DNA of 64,000 bases from Thermotoga sp. SG1 (GTDB taxonomy: Bacteria > Thermotogota > Thermotogae > Thermotogales > Thermotogaceae): the NCBI RefSeq assembly GCF_002865985.1, contig NZ_LNDD01000001.1, positions 209,004 through 273,003 of the forward strand, written 5' to 3'. Within the stretch, counting starts at the first letter, position 1; every line of letters starts with the position of its first letter. The translations under genes were made by a program, and so were the position numbers. This document shows, one piece after another, positions 1 to 9,473 of the stretch. The notes beneath the pieces were generated by a model, which searched no databases, had not been told where the DNA came from, and saw nothing but the letters and a program-made list of their open reading frames with translations.

Positions 1-499
1 TGCACTGATCGTGATCGTGGGAAGTTCGAACGCAATGAACCTGACCGACGGGCTCGATGGCCTTGCAGGATGGGTCTACATCAGTGGAGCCATTCCGTAC
101 TGGTTCTTTCTCAAAGAGAAGGGTTTTTCAGAGAACATCATCATCCTTCTGTGTGCGGGAGTTCTGGCTTTTCTCATCTTCAACTCTAAACCAGCCAGGA
201 TCTTCATGGGTGATACGGGATCTATTGCACTGGGTGGGACGCTGGGTGTTGTCTCCGTTCTCACCAAGACGGAGTTCTACCTGATCCTGTTTTTCCCGAT
301 ACTGGTTGTTGAAACACTGAGCGTGATCCTTCAGGTTCTGTCCTTCAAACTCTTCAAAAGAAGAATCTTCAGGATGTCACCCCTTCATCATCATTTCGAG
401 CTTCTCGGCTGGAAGGAAGAAAAGATCGTGGCGGTCTTCACCGTTTTCAATCTGATATCTTCTCTGATAGCCCTCGAGGCCTTCGGGGTGATAGGATGA
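1..499 (+). CDS. mraY: MraY, phospho-MurNAc-pentapeptide transferase (C-terminal part)
   Basis: Integral membrane enzyme that moves phospho-MurNAc-pentapeptide from UDP to undecaprenyl phosphate, making lipid I. Only the last ~165 codons are in the window; the reading frame is open to the left edge, so the start lies outside. Visible family motifs are [13 protein letters not shown], the FMGDTGS loop and the [12 protein letters not shown] loop, with hydrophobic helices between them. Its stop overlaps the murD ATG by four bases (ATGA), so it is the upstream member of a mraY-murD-ftsW-murG-murC operon. Identification is secure from the motifs and context. Confidence 0.96.
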   Translation, partial: ALIVIVGSSNAMNLTDGLDGLAGWVYISGAIPYWFFLKEKGFSENIIILLCAGVLAFLIFNSKPARIFMGDTGSIALGGTLGVVSVLTKTEFYLILFFPILVVETLSVILQVLSFKLFKRRIFRMSPLHHHFELLGWKEEKIVAVFTVFNLISSLIALEAFGVIG

Positions 500-1794
500 G
501 GATAGGTCTTCTTGGATTCGGAAAGAGCAACAGAGCACTTCTGGACTATCTTCTGGAAAATGGGGAAGTTGAGATCTTCGTGAGCGAAGAGAAAAGACTC
601 GATGACGATACGAAGAGTTATCTGAGAAAGTGCGGCGTTGATTTTGAGGAGGAAGGCAACACCGAGAAACTTCTGGACTGTGATGTCGTGTACGTCAGTC
701 CCGGTGTGAAACCTCGCTCGGACATCGTCAAAAAACTGCTTGCAGGTGGTGTGAACATATCCACAGAACTTCAGTTTTTTCTGGACAGAGCAGACAAAGA
801 AAAGGTTATAGGCATCACCGGAACGAACGGAAAGAGCACTTCTGCTGCTTTAATGCACCATGCCCTCTCACATCAGGGGCTGAAGGTCTTTCTGGGTGGA
901 AACTTCGGAACACCCGCTGTGGAGGCGCTCGGAGAAGATTACGACTATTACGTTCTGGAGATGAGCAGTTTTCAACTCTTCTGGTGTGAAAGACCTCGAG
1001 TTTCCAGGTTTGTACTTTTGAACATATCGGAGGATCATCTGGACTGGCATTCTTCGTTCAAAGAGTATCTCAACTCGAAATTGAAACCCGCTTTCTTCCA
1101 AGAAGAGAAGGACACATTCGTGTACAACAAGAACATAGAGACTCTGGAAGACCTGAGCAGAGTGAAATCGAAAAAGATCCCGTTTTGGACAGAGGACACC
1201 TTCGTTGAAGAAAACAGATTGGTCCTCCAGGGAAGAAGTTTTCCACTACCAGGATCCTATCCGCACCAGATGAAGGAGAACATCCTGGCGGTTTCCGTTC
1301 TGTACAATGAACTTTTCGGTGATGTAGAAGGATTTCTGGACTCTCTCAGAAGTTTCAAACTCCTTCCTCACAGGATGGAGTTTCTCGGAAAGATAAAGGG
1401 AAGATCCTTCTACAACGATTCCAAGGCAACTTCCACCCACGCTGTTTTAGGGGCTCTTTCGAACTTCGACAGAGTCGTTTTGATAATGTGTGGCATCGGA
1501 AAAAAGGAAAACTACTCTGTGTTCATAGAGAGGGCAAAACCCAGAGTGAAACATCTGATCGTGTTCGGTGAGATTTACAGAGATCTCAAACCGTTTCTGA
1601 ACGATGTTCCTTACAGCACTGCCTCTGATCTGGAAGAGGCGTTCAGAAAGGCATTCGAGGTGTCAGAAGAAGGAGACGTGGTCCTGTTCAGCCCGGGCGG
1701 TGCCAGTTTCGACATGTACGAAAACTACGCAAAGAGGGGGGAACATTTCAGAGAAATCTTCGAAAGATACAAAAAAGAGGAGGGTGAGTCTTGA
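496..1794 (+). CDS. murD: MurD, UDP-MurNAc-L-alanine:D-glutamate ligase
   Basis: Cytoplasmic ATP-dependent ligase that adds D-glutamate to UDP-MurNAc-L-Ala. The 432-residue protein is of usual MurD length. It has an N-terminal Rossmann-like domain starting GLLGFGKSN, the ATP-binding loop [10 protein letters not shown] near residue 110, the SSFQL segment, [10 protein letters not shown], and the C-terminal domain beginning around the HRMEF and FYNDSKATS motifs. The ATG overlaps the mraY stop, and the stop overlaps the TTG of ftsW, so translation is probably coupled. MurC, encoded further down the operon, catalyses the preceding step and MurG a later step of the same pathway. Confidence 0.97.
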   Translation: MRIGLLGFGKSNRALLDYLLENGEVEIFVSEEKRLDDDTKSYLRKCGVDFEEEGNTEKLLDCDVVYVSPGVKPRSDIVKKLLAGGVNISTELQFFLDRADKEKVIGITGTNGKSTSAALMHHALSHQGLKVFLGGNFGTPAVEALGEDYDYYVLEMSSFQLFWCERPRVSRFVLLNISEDHLDWHSSFKEYLNSKLKPAFFQEEKDTFVYNKNIETLEDLSRVKSKKIPFWTEDTFVEENRLVLQGRSFPLPGSYPHQMKENILAVSVLYNELFGDVEGFLDSLRSFKLLPHRMEFLGKIKGRSFYNDSKATSTHAVLGALSNFDRVVLIMCGIGKKENYSVFIERAKPRVKHLIVFGEIYRDLKPFLNDVPYSTASDLEEAFRKAFEVSEEGDVVLFSPGGASFDMYENYAKRGEHFREIFERYKKEEGES

Positions 1795-2882
1795 ACGAAA
1801 GATCCCTCGTGTTCTTTATAATCGTCCTTCTGTGTGTTGGTTTCATGGCTCTCAGCAGTTTCGAAATGGTGCAGGACTACATAAGACCCACAAGTGAGCG
1901 TTCTGTGATCTTGAATCACCTTCTGAAACTGACGGTGGCTCTTGCTTTCTTCGTGGTTTTTCTGTACACCGACCACAGACTACTCTTCTCAAAACAGGTG
2001 ATAGTGGGTGGATACATCCTTTCCCTGGCACTGTTGGTGGTTGTGCTGATTCTTCCAAGTGGAGAGACAGGAGCACACAGGTGGATCGATCTTGGCTATT
2101 TTTCCTTTCAACCTTCCGAACTGGTCAAGATATACACGATCCTCTTTCTGGCATGGTATGTTGAAAAAAACCAGCTGTACATGAAACGTCTGTTCAGGGG
2201 ATTTCTGAAACCTTTACTTCTGGTGTCTCCGTTTCTTTTTCTCATACTCGTGGAGCCAGATTTCAGCACCTTTGTTTTGCTTCTTCTCACCGTTTTGCTG
2301 ACTCTCTACGTTGCCGAAACACGTGGTGTATACGTTCTGGCGTTTTTCCTGATAGGTGTGATTTCCTTCATCTACACGTATAAAATGGGGATTTTGGATA
2401 ACATCCTGAGGAGCTATCAGATGCAAAGAATCGTTTCTTATCTGAAAGGAAACGTTTCAGAGCAGGTGATGAGAGCCGTTGAGGCGATAAGAAGTGGGGG
2501 GGCTGTGGGGAAGGGTCTTGTTCTGGGAGAAGAAAAGCTTTTTGTTCCGGTTGTGACCAGTGACTTCATACTGGCGATAGTTGGAGAAGAACTTGGTTAC
2601 ATCGGTCTTGGTGTGGTTCTCTTCTCCTTCTACGGATTAATACACAGCCTCGTGAAAGTGGTCTCAAGAATGCAGCCTGTACTTTCTGTTAAAACATTCA
2701 TTTCAGGGTTTGCGATTCTGACCATGCTTCAGGTGATGGTGAACGTCGGTGTTATATCTGGAATCTTCCCTGTAACAGGGGTGACACTTCCTCTGGTGAG
2801 TTATGGAGGAAGTTCTCTTCTTGCTACGATGATAGGGTTTGGCATAGTCGGTAACATGATCCTGGAGAGTGAAAGAGAATGA
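1791..2882 (+). CDS. ftsW: FtsW/RodA-family SEDS peptidoglycan polymerase, probably FtsW
   Basis: Multi-spanning membrane protein of the SEDS family, which polymerises lipid II glycan strands at the division site with a partner class B PBP. The 363-residue protein has about ten hydrophobic segments, the family motif GAHRWIDLG near residue 95, FQPSELVK, and the C-terminal [19 protein letters not shown] segment. The start is a TTG whose last two bases begin the murD stop; I prefer it because no alternative start lies nearby and the spacing fits coupled translation. It is called FtsW rather than RodA because it sits between murD and murG, the usual division-cell-wall cluster order. Confidence 0.93.
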   Translation: MNERSLVFFIIVLLCVGFMALSSFEMVQDYIRPTSERSVILNHLLKLTVALAFFVVFLYTDHRLLFSKQVIVGGYILSLALLVVVLILPSGETGAHRWIDLGYFSFQPSELVKIYTILFLAWYVEKNQLYMKRLFRGFLKPLLLVSPFLFLILVEPDFSTFVLLLLTVLLTLYVAETRGVYVLAFFLIGVISFIYTYKMGILDNILRSYQMQRIVSYLKGNVSEQVMRAVEAIRSGGAVGKGLVLGEEKLFVPVVTSDFILAIVGEELGYIGLGVVLFSFYGLIHSLVKVVSRMQPVLSVKTFISGFAILTMLQVMVNVGVISGIFPVTGVTLPLVSYGGSSLLATMIGFGIVGNMILESERE

Positions 2883-3898
2883 TACGGGTGGCAGCCGCCG
2901 GTGGAGGTACGGGCGGGCATCTTTACCCTTTGCTTGCCATACTCGAAACACTCTCCAGAGATGTGGAAGCAAAAGTTTTGTTCTTTGCCGTGAGGGGAAA
3001 GATAGACGAAAAAGTCGTGAAACAGCAACATCCAGAGTACGAGGTAGTCACCCTGGACGTTAGAGGCTTCTTCAGGCCACTCTACCATCCAAAGAACTTC
3101 TGGCGGGGCGCGAAGGTGGTCAACGCGATTTTGAAAGTAAAAAAAGAACTTCACCGGTTCAAACCCGATGTGATTGTTCTCACCGGTGGATACGTTTCAG
3201 GAGTTGTGGGACTTGCGGCAAAAAACATGGGAGTTCCCATCTTCTTGCACGAGCAGAACGTGGTACCCGGTCTTGCGGTGAAAACTGTGGCAAAGTACGC
3301 TAGAAAGATATTCGTCTCTTTCGAGAGAACAAGAGAGTTCATGACAGAGTGGGAGGACAGGGTCGTCTTCACAGGATGTCCTGTGAGAGAAACAAAAGAG
3401 GAGGTAAATCTGGAAGACTTTGTCCTTGTTCTTGGTGGAAGTTTGGGGAGTGACCTGATAAACAGCCTGATGGAGGAAGTGTACCGCAGGATCTCCCGTG
3501 TTCGTTTTGTCCACTCTACGGGATCTCAGAGATGGGCAGAAAGGCTCTCTGTGTTTCCGAACGTCACGGCGCATCCTTACATAGAAAACATGTCTTCTTT
3601 CTGGAAAAAGGCACACGCGTCCATCTCCAGAGCGGGTGCGAGCACGATAGGTGAAATGATCTACTACGGAGTGCCCGGTGTTCTCATACCCTGGGAAGGT
3701 TCGGCAGAATCACACCAGCTCGAAAATGCCCTGGAAGCTGAAAGGCTCGGTTATGCGATCGTTGTGAGGGAAAAGGAAGCCACTCCTCAGAAGATAATTG
3801 AGGCTATTGATAAAACAATGAAAAAAGGTAAAATAGAGAAGATGAAGGAAAACCCTGCAACGATAATCTCGAGAGAAATACTGGGGGAGATAAGGTGA
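2879..3898 (+). CDS. murG: MurG, UDP-GlcNAc:lipid I GlcNAc transferase
   Basis: Peripheral membrane GT28-type glycosyltransferase that adds GlcNAc to lipid I to give lipid II, the substrate of FtsW. The N-terminal glycine-rich loop AAGGGTGGHLYPLLA is present, followed by LTGGYVSG and HEQNVVPG, the second glycine-rich loop VLGGSLGS near residue 180, and the C-terminal ISRAGASTIGE and PWEGSAESHQ nucleotide-binding motifs. Length 339 is normal or slightly short for the family. ATG overlaps the ftsW stop and the TGA overlaps the GTG of murC. Confidence 0.96.
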   Translation: MIRVAAAGGGTGGHLYPLLAILETLSRDVEAKVLFFAVRGKIDEKVVKQQHPEYEVVTLDVRGFFRPLYHPKNFWRGAKVVNAILKVKKELHRFKPDVIVLTGGYVSGVVGLAAKNMGVPIFLHEQNVVPGLAVKTVAKYARKIFVSFERTREFMTEWEDRVVFTGCPVRETKEEVNLEDFVLVLGGSLGSDLINSLMEEVYRRISRVRFVHSTGSQRWAERLSVFPNVTAHPYIENMSSFWKKAHASISRAGASTIGEMIYYGVPGVLIPWEGSAESHQLENALEAERLGYAIVVREKEATPQKIIEAIDKTMKKGKIEKMKENPATIISREILGEIR

Positions 3899-5268
3899 AA
3901 ATTCACTTTGTTGGTATCGGTGGAATCGGAATGAGCGCACTTGCACTGCACGAATTTTTCAGTGGGAACGAAGTTTATGGTTCCAACATAGAGGAAACGG
4001 AAAGAACCACGTATCTAAAAAAGTTGAAAATATCCGTCTTCATCCCTCACTCTGAGGAAAACTGGTTCGACCCGGATGTCCTGGTCAAAACACCGGCCGT
4101 TCGCGAAGACAATCCTGAGGTAATCCGCGCAAGGAAAGAGAACGTACCGGTCGAAAACAGGCTTTCTTACTTCAAAGTGATCCTCAAGCGGGAAAACAGG
4201 GAAGAATTTGCTGTCACAGGAACGGATGGGAAAACCACCACAACGGCCATGATCGCCCACGTTTTGAAAGAATTGAACAGATCTCCCACGGTGTTTCTCG
4301 GAGGGATCATGGATTCGCTGGAACACGGTAACTATGAAAGTGGAAAAGGACCTGTTGTGTACGAACTCGACGAGAGTGAAGAGACTTTTTCGGAATTTTC
4401 CCCGAACTATCTGATCATCACAAACGCCAGAGGAGACCATCTAGAAAACTATGGAAGCTCGATTTCAAGGTACAGAGCCGCATTCGAAAGAATCAGCAAG
4501 AATTCAGATCTGGTGATAACCTTTGCTGAAGACGAGATCACATCACATCTTGGTGATGTAACTTTCGGTGTGAGAAAGGGAATGTACACACTGGAAATGA
4601 GAAGTGCGTCCCGCCTTGGCCAGAGAGCGATTGTCGAAAAAAACGGAAAGAGATACGCGGAACTGAAACTCAAGATTCCAGGCTTTCACAACATACTGAA
4701 CGCTTTGGCATTGGTGGCCCTCTTCGATTCTCTGGGATACGACCTGGAAGAAATTCTGAAAGCTCTGGAAAAATTCCCTGGTGTTCGAAGGAGATTTTCG
4801 ATATCGTATCATGACCCGGAGAACAACATATACGTGGTCGATGACTACGCGCACACCCCAGAAGAGATTAAAAACCTTCTTCGAACGGCAAAAGAAGTCT
4901 TCGAAAACGAAAAAGTCGTGGTGATCTTTCAGCCCCATCGTTATTCGCGTCTGGAAAGGGAAGATGGAAACTTCGCAAGAGCACTTCAGCTGGCGGACGA
5001 GGTGATAGTGACAGAAGTCTACGATGCGTTCGAAGAAAGAAAACCCAACGTCTCCGGGAAGACCATCTGGGATTCACTGTTGGGCCTTGGAAAAGAGGCA
5101 AAATTTGTGGATGATCTTTCTCGGCTGAACAGCGTTATCGTTCCCAGAGACAACACCGTGTTTTTGTTCGTTGGAGCAGGGGATATCGTTCACTACTCAA
5201 AAAAGTTCGTGGAGGCGCTTCAGAGCTCCACCAACTCTCCTTCGCGCGTTTCTGGATCGAAAAGGTAA
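3895..5268 (+). CDS. murC: MurC, UDP-MurNAc:L-alanine ligase
   Basis: Cytoplasmic ATP-dependent ligase adding L-alanine to UDP-MurNAc, the first amino acid of the stem peptide. It opens with the nucleotide-binding segment FVGIGGIGMSALA, has the ATP loop VTGTDGKTTTTAM near residue 110, YELDESEETF, and VVDDYAHTPEEI plus FQPHRYSR in the C-terminal domain. The GTG start overlaps the murG stop by four bases. It is the last gene of the + strand mur operon, and its 3' end overlaps the convergent phosphodiesterase gene by 49 bases, so no separate terminator is visible. Confidence 0.96.
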   Translation: MKIHFVGIGGIGMSALALHEFFSGNEVYGSNIEETERTTYLKKLKISVFIPHSEENWFDPDVLVKTPAVREDNPEVIRARKENVPVENRLSYFKVILKRENREEFAVTGTDGKTTTTAMIAHVLKELNRSPTVFLGGIMDSLEHGNYESGKGPVVYELDESEETFSEFSPNYLIITNARGDHLENYGSSISRYRAAFERISKNSDLVITFAEDEITSHLGDVTFGVRKGMYTLEMRSASRLGQRAIVEKNGKRYAELKLKIPGFHNILNALALVALFDSLGYDLEEILKALEKFPGVRRRFSISYHDPENNIYVVDDYAHTPEEIKNLLRTAKEVFENEKVVVIFQPHRYSRLEREDGNFARALQLADEVIVTEVYDAFEERKPNVSGKTIWDSLLGLGKEAKFVDDLSRLNSVIVPRDNTVFLFVGAGDIVHYSKKFVEALQSSTNSPSRVSGSKR

Positions 5269-5696
5269 ACGGTCGATCTTCCAGTGAGATATCCACATAG
5301 CTCCCCTGGATTGATAACCAGGGTTTTTCCCACTTTCCTCACATCGATTCGATGAGTGTGACCGTAGAGCACCAGATCGTACTCCTGGGAATTTGCAACG
5401 GTTTCTATCAGAATGGGCTCGTGCATCATCACCACCTTCAGGCCATCTGCTTCGACAACAGAGGGTGGCTTCACTATCCTTCCATCGCTTCTTCTGTGAA
5501 GGAGCAGAACTTCTCCATCATTGTTTCCAAACACCCCGTGAAATTCCACTCCTTCTTTCAGGAGCTTTCCCAGAACGAAGGGTGCCACAAAATCTCCGCA
5601 GTGAAATATCCTCTTCACCTTTTTCTCAAAGATCAGGTTCTCAACCTTTTCCAAAACCTTCATGTTATCGTGGGAGTCACTCAAAATCAACCACAT
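5220..5696 (-). CDS. YfcE/MJ0936-type metallophosphoesterase
   Basis: Small calcineurin-like phosphodiesterase (158 residues) of the YfcE/MJ0936 group. Metal-binding motifs are in order: LSDSHDN (D-x-H) at residue ~5, HCGDF near 36, GNNDGE near 57, a histidine in MMHEP and YGHTHR near 112. Proteins of this family hydrolyse phosphodiester bonds in vitro with Mn or Ni; the natural substrate is usually unknown and cannot be read from the sequence. The last 49 bases lie opposite the end of murC. The gene starts four bases downstream of the AEC-family carrier stop, so both are probably co-transcribed. Confidence 0.85.
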   Translation of the reverse strand: MWLILSDSHDNMKVLEKVENLIFEKKVKRIFHCGDFVAPFVLGKLLKEGVEFHGVFGNNDGEVLLLHRRSDGRIVKPPSVVEADGLKVVMMHEPILIETVANSQEYDLVLYGHTHRIDVRKVGKTLVINPGELCGYLTGRSTVYLFDPETREGELVEL

Positions 5697-5700
5697 AACC

Positions 5701-6561
5701 TCACCCCCAGAAACGATCTGTCAGCAAGATGATAGCCGATGAAACGATTGTGGAGAAGGTGATCAACCCACTCGCCAGTTCGGAATCGTAGTCCTTCTCT
5801 ATGGAGTAGACAAGAGTCATAATGGCAGATGGAAGAAGCGGAGAAAGAAACAGGTTCATCTTTTCAAACGACGAGAGTGTAAACATCCTTACCGCAAGAA
5901 AAGACACGATGAATCCCAGAAGATACTTCACAGCACCCGCCACCGCTATCAACCGGGCCTTCCTGAAGACCGACTTGAAACTCAGGTAATATCCAACGAG
6001 GAAGAAAACCAGAAAAGCGTTGGCGTTCTTTATCGTCTGTGCAACTTTGAGGACCATCCCCGGAGGAGAAAACCCGAACAGGTTGAGGGTCAAACTCAAC
6101 ATAAGAACAAGAAAGGGCGGAAACTCAAAGACTTTCAGAACTCCCTTCACACCTGATCTTTCCGCCACTGCTTTGCCCACCCCGAATATGAAAAAAGAGT
6201 TTCCCAGATCGAAGAGAGCATAATTCACAACAGAATCGACTCCCCAGAGGCTTTCGGCCAGAGGGTACATGAACAAACCCGTGTTGAACCCCACAAAAGA
6301 CAAAACGATGGGAATCCTCACTCTCGGATCCTCTATTCTTGAAAAGACGAGCAATGCAACCGAAATCAAAACCAGATTGCTCAGCACCCCAGTCGCTGTG
6401 AAGGCAAACTTGGAAAAGTGAAACCGCGCGGTGGTCAGACTGTAAAAGACGGCCGCCGGCAGGGTGAAGTTCACCACCAGCTTCGACAGGATCTTTCCCG
6501 TTTCTTTCTCGAAGAATCTCTTCGTCAGGTACCCAATCAGTATCACGATTGAAAACTCCAT
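5701..6561 (-). CDS. AEC (auxin efflux carrier) family membrane transporter
   Basis: Membrane protein of 286 residues with about ten hydrophobic segments and the general character of the AEC/permease family: the early segment LVVNFTLPAAVFYSL contains the conserved N-x-x-LP element and the C-terminal half repeats the same topology. Bacterial members export or import small organic acids such as malate, but no substrate can be assigned here. ATG at 6561 follows a weak ribosome-binding site (CAGGGGTG). It lies between the hydrogenase-like nuoF gene, from which a hairpin separates it, and the phosphodiesterase gene. Confidence 0.7.
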   Translation of the reverse strand: MEFSIVILIGYLTKRFFEKETGKILSKLVVNFTLPAAVFYSLTTARFHFSKFAFTATGVLSNLVLISVALLVFSRIEDPRVRIPIVLSFVGFNTGLFMYPLAESLWGVDSVVNYALFDLGNSFFIFGVGKAVAERSGVKGVLKVFEFPPFLVLMLSLTLNLFGFSPPGMVLKVAQTIKNANAFLVFFLVGYYLSFKSVFRKARLIAVAGAVKYLLGFIVSFLAVRMFTLSSFEKMNLFLSPLLPSAIMTLVYSIEKDYDSELASGLITFSTIVSSAIILLTDRFWG

Positions 6562-6580
6562 TCACTGCACCCCTGGTAGA

Positions 6581-6586
6581 ATTTTA
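6581..6586 (-). promoter_or_regulatory. extended -10 promoter of the AEC carrier gene
   Basis: On the minus strand the sequence TGATAAAAT gives a TGn plus TAAAAT extended -10 about 20 bases upstream of the ATG at 6561. No good -35 is visible. Confidence 0.4.
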
Positions 6587-6596
6587 TCAAACAGAA

Positions 6597-6617
6597 AGGG
6601 CGCCTTCTTGGCGCCCT
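6597..6617 (-). terminator. hairpin terminator after the nuoE/nuoF-like pair
   Basis: The arms AGGGCGCC and GGCGCCCT flank a four-base loop just downstream of the nuoF-like stop codon; on the minus strand the stem is followed by a short T-rich stretch (TTTCTGTTT). Confidence 0.65.
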
Positions 6618-6619
6618 CT

Positions 6620-8257
6620 TTATCTGTTCTTGACACTTATCTTTCTCGTGGCTTTTTTCTTTTTGAATTCACAAACGCCCGCAGGGCACTCCCTAGATTC
6701 AATGTGTACTCTGAATTCGTCTTCGAAGTTGTCGACGATCGAAAGCAGCGGCACCGGGATGCTCTGGCCAAGCCCACAAAACGATGTTTCACCCGCGTTT
6801 TCTGCCACCTTTCTGAGAAGATCCAGATCCTCTTTCCTTCCCTCTCCCCTGCTTATTCTCTCGAGAATTTCAACGGCGATCCTCGTACCCTCCCTGCACG
6901 GTGTACACTTACCACAGGATTCGTGTTCAAAGAACCTCATGACGGTGAGTGCAAGATCCACCGCACAGTGTGATTCGTCCGCAACGAGTATGACACCAGA
7001 ACCAAGAGAAACGCCGTATTTTGCGTACGAATCGAAATCCAGAGGTACGTCGAGCTTATCGGGACCTATGAACGTTCCCGCACTTCCTCCTGTCTGAATC
7101 AGTTTCAACTTCCTTCCTTTCTCCACACCTCCGCCGAATTTGAAGATCAAATCTCTGACCGTTACACCCATGGGTACCTCTACGATCCCCTTCCTCACCA
7201 CGTTTCCCACAAGTGAAAAGACCTTGGTGCCGGGCGACGATTCCGTGCCGAACTTCCTGAACCAGTCCGCTCCGTTCAGAATGATCCTTGGAACGTTCAC
7301 GAAGGTTTCGACGTTGTTCACGACTGTGGGTTTTCCAAAAAGGCCTGAGGTCGGTGGATATGGAGGCTTCAGTCTGGGACGCGCGGGCTTTCCCTCTATA
7401 GACTCTATCAGTGCGGTCTCCTCACCCGCCACATAAGCACCGGCGCCGAGTCTGATCTTCAGATCAAAAGAAAAGCCTGTTCCAAGGATGTTTTCACCCA
7501 AAAATCCGTACTCGTAAGCCTGCTCTATCGCCCTCTTCAGGATCTCGATGGAACTGTAGTACTCTCCCCTGATGTATATGTATCCCTTTCTCGCTCCAAC
7601 TGCATATCCTGCTATGATCATGCCCTCTATCAGGGAATGCGGGTCTCCCTCCATGATGAGCCTGTCCTTAAAGGTACCGGGTTCTCCCTCGTCCGCGTTA
7701 CAGAGAACGTACTTCTGATCGGAAGAAGCCTTGTAGGTGAACTCCCACTTCAAGCCCGTTGGAAATCCTGCACCACCCCTTCCTCTGAGACCACTCCGCT
7801 TTACCTCTTCTATTATCTCCTCCGGTTTCATCTGAAGGGCCTTTGCGAGGGCAAAGTATCCGTCCCTTGCTATGTACTCTTCTATGCGCGTGGGATCTAT
7901 TTCTCCCACGTTCTTCAGGACGATACGTGTTTCTTCCGATACCTTTTCCGCCTCCACTGTTCCCTTTATCTGATCTCTCGATACCTCAAGATCTAGAATT
8001 CTTCTTCCCTTCAATATGTGTTCTTCGAAGATCCTCTTCACATCGTTTTCACTCTTTACAACGTAGTAGACATCATCCGGAAGAATGGAAACGATCACAC
8101 CCTCAGGATAAACTCCCATGCTTCCCGTTTCCAGCACGTCTACAAAATCCGACAGATTGTGATTTCTGACAAGATCTCTCAGGTAATTGAGAAAGTGACG
8201 TGCCCCCATCAGAACACTGTTGGAGTCCACCGAAATGAGAACGGTGATCGGTTTCAT
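6620..8257 (-). CDS. NuoF/HydB-like flavoprotein subunit lacking N- and C-terminal cluster sites
   Basis: Soluble NAD(P)H-oxidising diaphorase subunit of the complex I/NAD-hydrogenase family (545 residues). The FMN and nucleotide site is intact: GLRGRGGAGFPTG near 157-169, CNADEGEPGTFKDR, GAGAYVAGEETAL. The SLBB domain follows, then the 4Fe-4S ligands CGKCTPC at 448-454 and a further Cys near 494. The N-terminal ~100 residues resemble the thioredoxin-like [2Fe-2S] domain of HydB-type subunits, but its four cysteines are absent (ETGSMGVYPEG stands where HydB has a Cys-rich loop). The protein ends shortly after CPAGVC, without the C-terminal 2x[4Fe-4S] domain of the T. maritima HydB I remember. 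Its ATG overlaps the nuoE-like stop by four bases. Confidence 0.88.
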   Translation of the reverse strand: MKPITVLISVDSNSVLMGARHFLNYLRDLVRNHNLSDFVDVLETGSMGVYPEGVIVSILPDDVYYVVKSENDVKRIFEEHILKGRRILDLEVSRDQIKGTVEAEKVSEETRIVLKNVGEIDPTRIEEYIARDGYFALAKALQMKPEEIIEEVKRSGLRGRGGAGFPTGLKWEFTYKASSDQKYVLCNADEGEPGTFKDRLIMEGDPHSLIEGMIIAGYAVGARKGYIYIRGEYYSSIEILKRAIEQAYEYGFLGENILGTGFSFDLKIRLGAGAYVAGEETALIESIEGKPARPRLKPPYPPTSGLFGKPTVVNNVETFVNVPRIILNGADWFRKFGTESSPGTKVFSLVGNVVRKGIVEVPMGVTVRDLIFKFGGGVEKGRKLKLIQTGGSAGTFIGPDKLDVPLDFDSYAKYGVSLGSGVILVADESHCAVDLALTVMRFFEHESCGKCTPCREGTRIAVEILERISRGEGRKEDLDLLRKVAENAGETSFCGLGQSIPVPLLSIVDNFEDEFRVHIESRECPAGVCEFKKKKATRKISVKNR

Positions 8258-8727
8258 TTTTCTTCACCTCTCAATCTGTTTATGAGGTTCTTCACTTTCT
8301 CCGGTGTCATGTTTCCGTAGTACTCGTCGTTCACCATGATCACAGGTGCCACACCGCAAAGTCCCAAGCAGCTTGTCATCTCAAGGGTGAACATGTTGTC
8401 GGGAGTGGTCTGACCGAAGTCTATTTTCAGGATCTCTTTCAACGCCTTCACCACTTCTCTTCCGTTTTCCACGTGACACGGAAGACTCTCACACACTCTG
8501 ATCACGTACTTTCCTTTCGACCTTGTGGAGAACATCGTGTAGAAGGTGAGCACTTCGTAGACCTTTGAGAGGGGAACGTTGAGCTCTTCCGAAACGATTT
8601 CGGCTGCCTCGGGTGGTATGAAGTTTTTGAAACGCTTCTGGATCTCGTGAAGGGTGTTTATCAGGATATCTCTCTCTTCCGCCGATTCTTTTGCCTTCTG
8701 GATGATCTCAACTACTGCTTTCCTCAT
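8254..8727 (-). CDS. NuoE/HydC-like [2Fe-2S] thioredoxin-fold subunit
   Basis: Predicted 157-residue electron-transfer subunit that would pair with the NuoF-like protein. It has the helical N-terminus and the four cluster cysteines in order: CESLPC (C-x4-C) and SCLGLCG (C-x3-C). I chose the ATG at 8727 rather than an ATG 13 codons upstream, because AAGGGGGAAGG stands just before it. A strong extended -10 lies 45 bases further upstream. The pair has no catalytic hydrogenase gene beside it; a hydA-like gene is 24 kb away in the window. Partner and physiological electron acceptor are unknown. Confidence 0.88.
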   Translation of the reverse strand: MRKAVVEIIQKAKESAEERDILINTLHEIQKRFKNFIPPEAAEIVSEELNVPLSKVYEVLTFYTMFSTRSKGKYVIRVCESLPCHVENGREVVKALKEILKIDFGQTTPDNMFTLEMTSCLGLCGVAPVIMVNDEYYGNMTPEKVKNLINRLRGEEK

Positions 8728-8771
8728 GTACCTTCCCCCTTCGTCAAAAATTTCACAATTATTCATAGAAA

Positions 8772-8777
8772 ATTATA
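8772..8777 (-). promoter_or_regulatory. extended -10 promoter of the nuoE/nuoF-like operon
   Basis: Minus-strand TGGTATAAT is a perfect TATAAT with TGn extension, 45 bases upstream of the chosen ATG. The -35 region at 17 bases spacing (TCTGAA) is weak. Confidence 0.6.
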
Positions 8778-8795
8778 CCACTTCTAGCCGCACAT

Positions 8796-9473
8796 TCAGA
8801 AAAGGTTCTTCAACCAGTCAAAGAACGGTATCAGAACGAGTGCTGGAAGAAGATTTCCCACCCTCACTTTTTTCAGCTCGAGGATCCTTATTCCAAGGCC
8901 AAGTATCATGATTCCTCCTGTTCCAACGAAATCGGCTATGAAGACGTCACCAGTGAGGAAAGTGAGACTTCGTGCAAAGACAACCAGCAACCCCTGAACG
9001 ATGAACACGGAAAAAGCAGACAGAAATACCCCCGATCCCAGGGTTGCCGTGAGTACAACGGCGGAAACGGTATCCAGGACCGTCTTTATGAGTATCAACT
9101 CGGCGTTTCCAGAGATCCCTATGTTTATAGAACCGATGATCGTCATTGGACCAACGAGAAAAAGCAAAGAAGACGCAAGAAAACTCTCTGCAAATCCACG
9201 AGAATCTTTAAACCTTCTGCCGAGGTTTTCTATTCTGTCCTCGATTCTCAAAAGCTCTCCAATTACTCCTCCAGCGACAAGAGAAAGCAGTATCAACAAA
9301 AAGTCGTTTCCCTGGATGATCATGCGCACACCTATTCCCAGGGTGGTGAGCCCAATCACCGTGAAAAGAATTTCGTGGAGCTTTTGAGGAATCTTCCTCT
9401 TGAATATAGCACCGATAAAAGCACCAAGAAGTACACCAAGAGAGTTCAAAATGACGGCGTAGTGGAACATCAT
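8796..9473 (-). CDS. DUF554 family membrane protein
   Basis: Membrane protein of 225 residues with about six or seven hydrophobic segments. It matches the DUF554 (YdfK-like) family as I remember it: N-terminal VILNSLGVLLGAFIGA, the GLTTLGIGVRM segment, GGVIGELLRIEDRIENLG and a glycine-rich C-terminal half. No function is established; transport is a guess. ATG at 9473 overlaps the stop of the upstream PLP-enzyme gene by four bases, so the two are translated together. Confidence 0.75.
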   Translation of the reverse strand: MMFHYAVILNSLGVLLGAFIGAIFKRKIPQKLHEILFTVIGLTTLGIGVRMIIQGNDFLLILLSLVAGGVIGELLRIEDRIENLGRRFKDSRGFAESFLASSLLFLVGPMTIIGSINIGISGNAELILIKTVLDTVSAVVLTATLGSGVFLSAFSVFIVQGLLVVFARSLTFLTGDVFIADFVGTGGIMILGLGIRILELKKVRVGNLLPALVLIPFFDWLKNLF

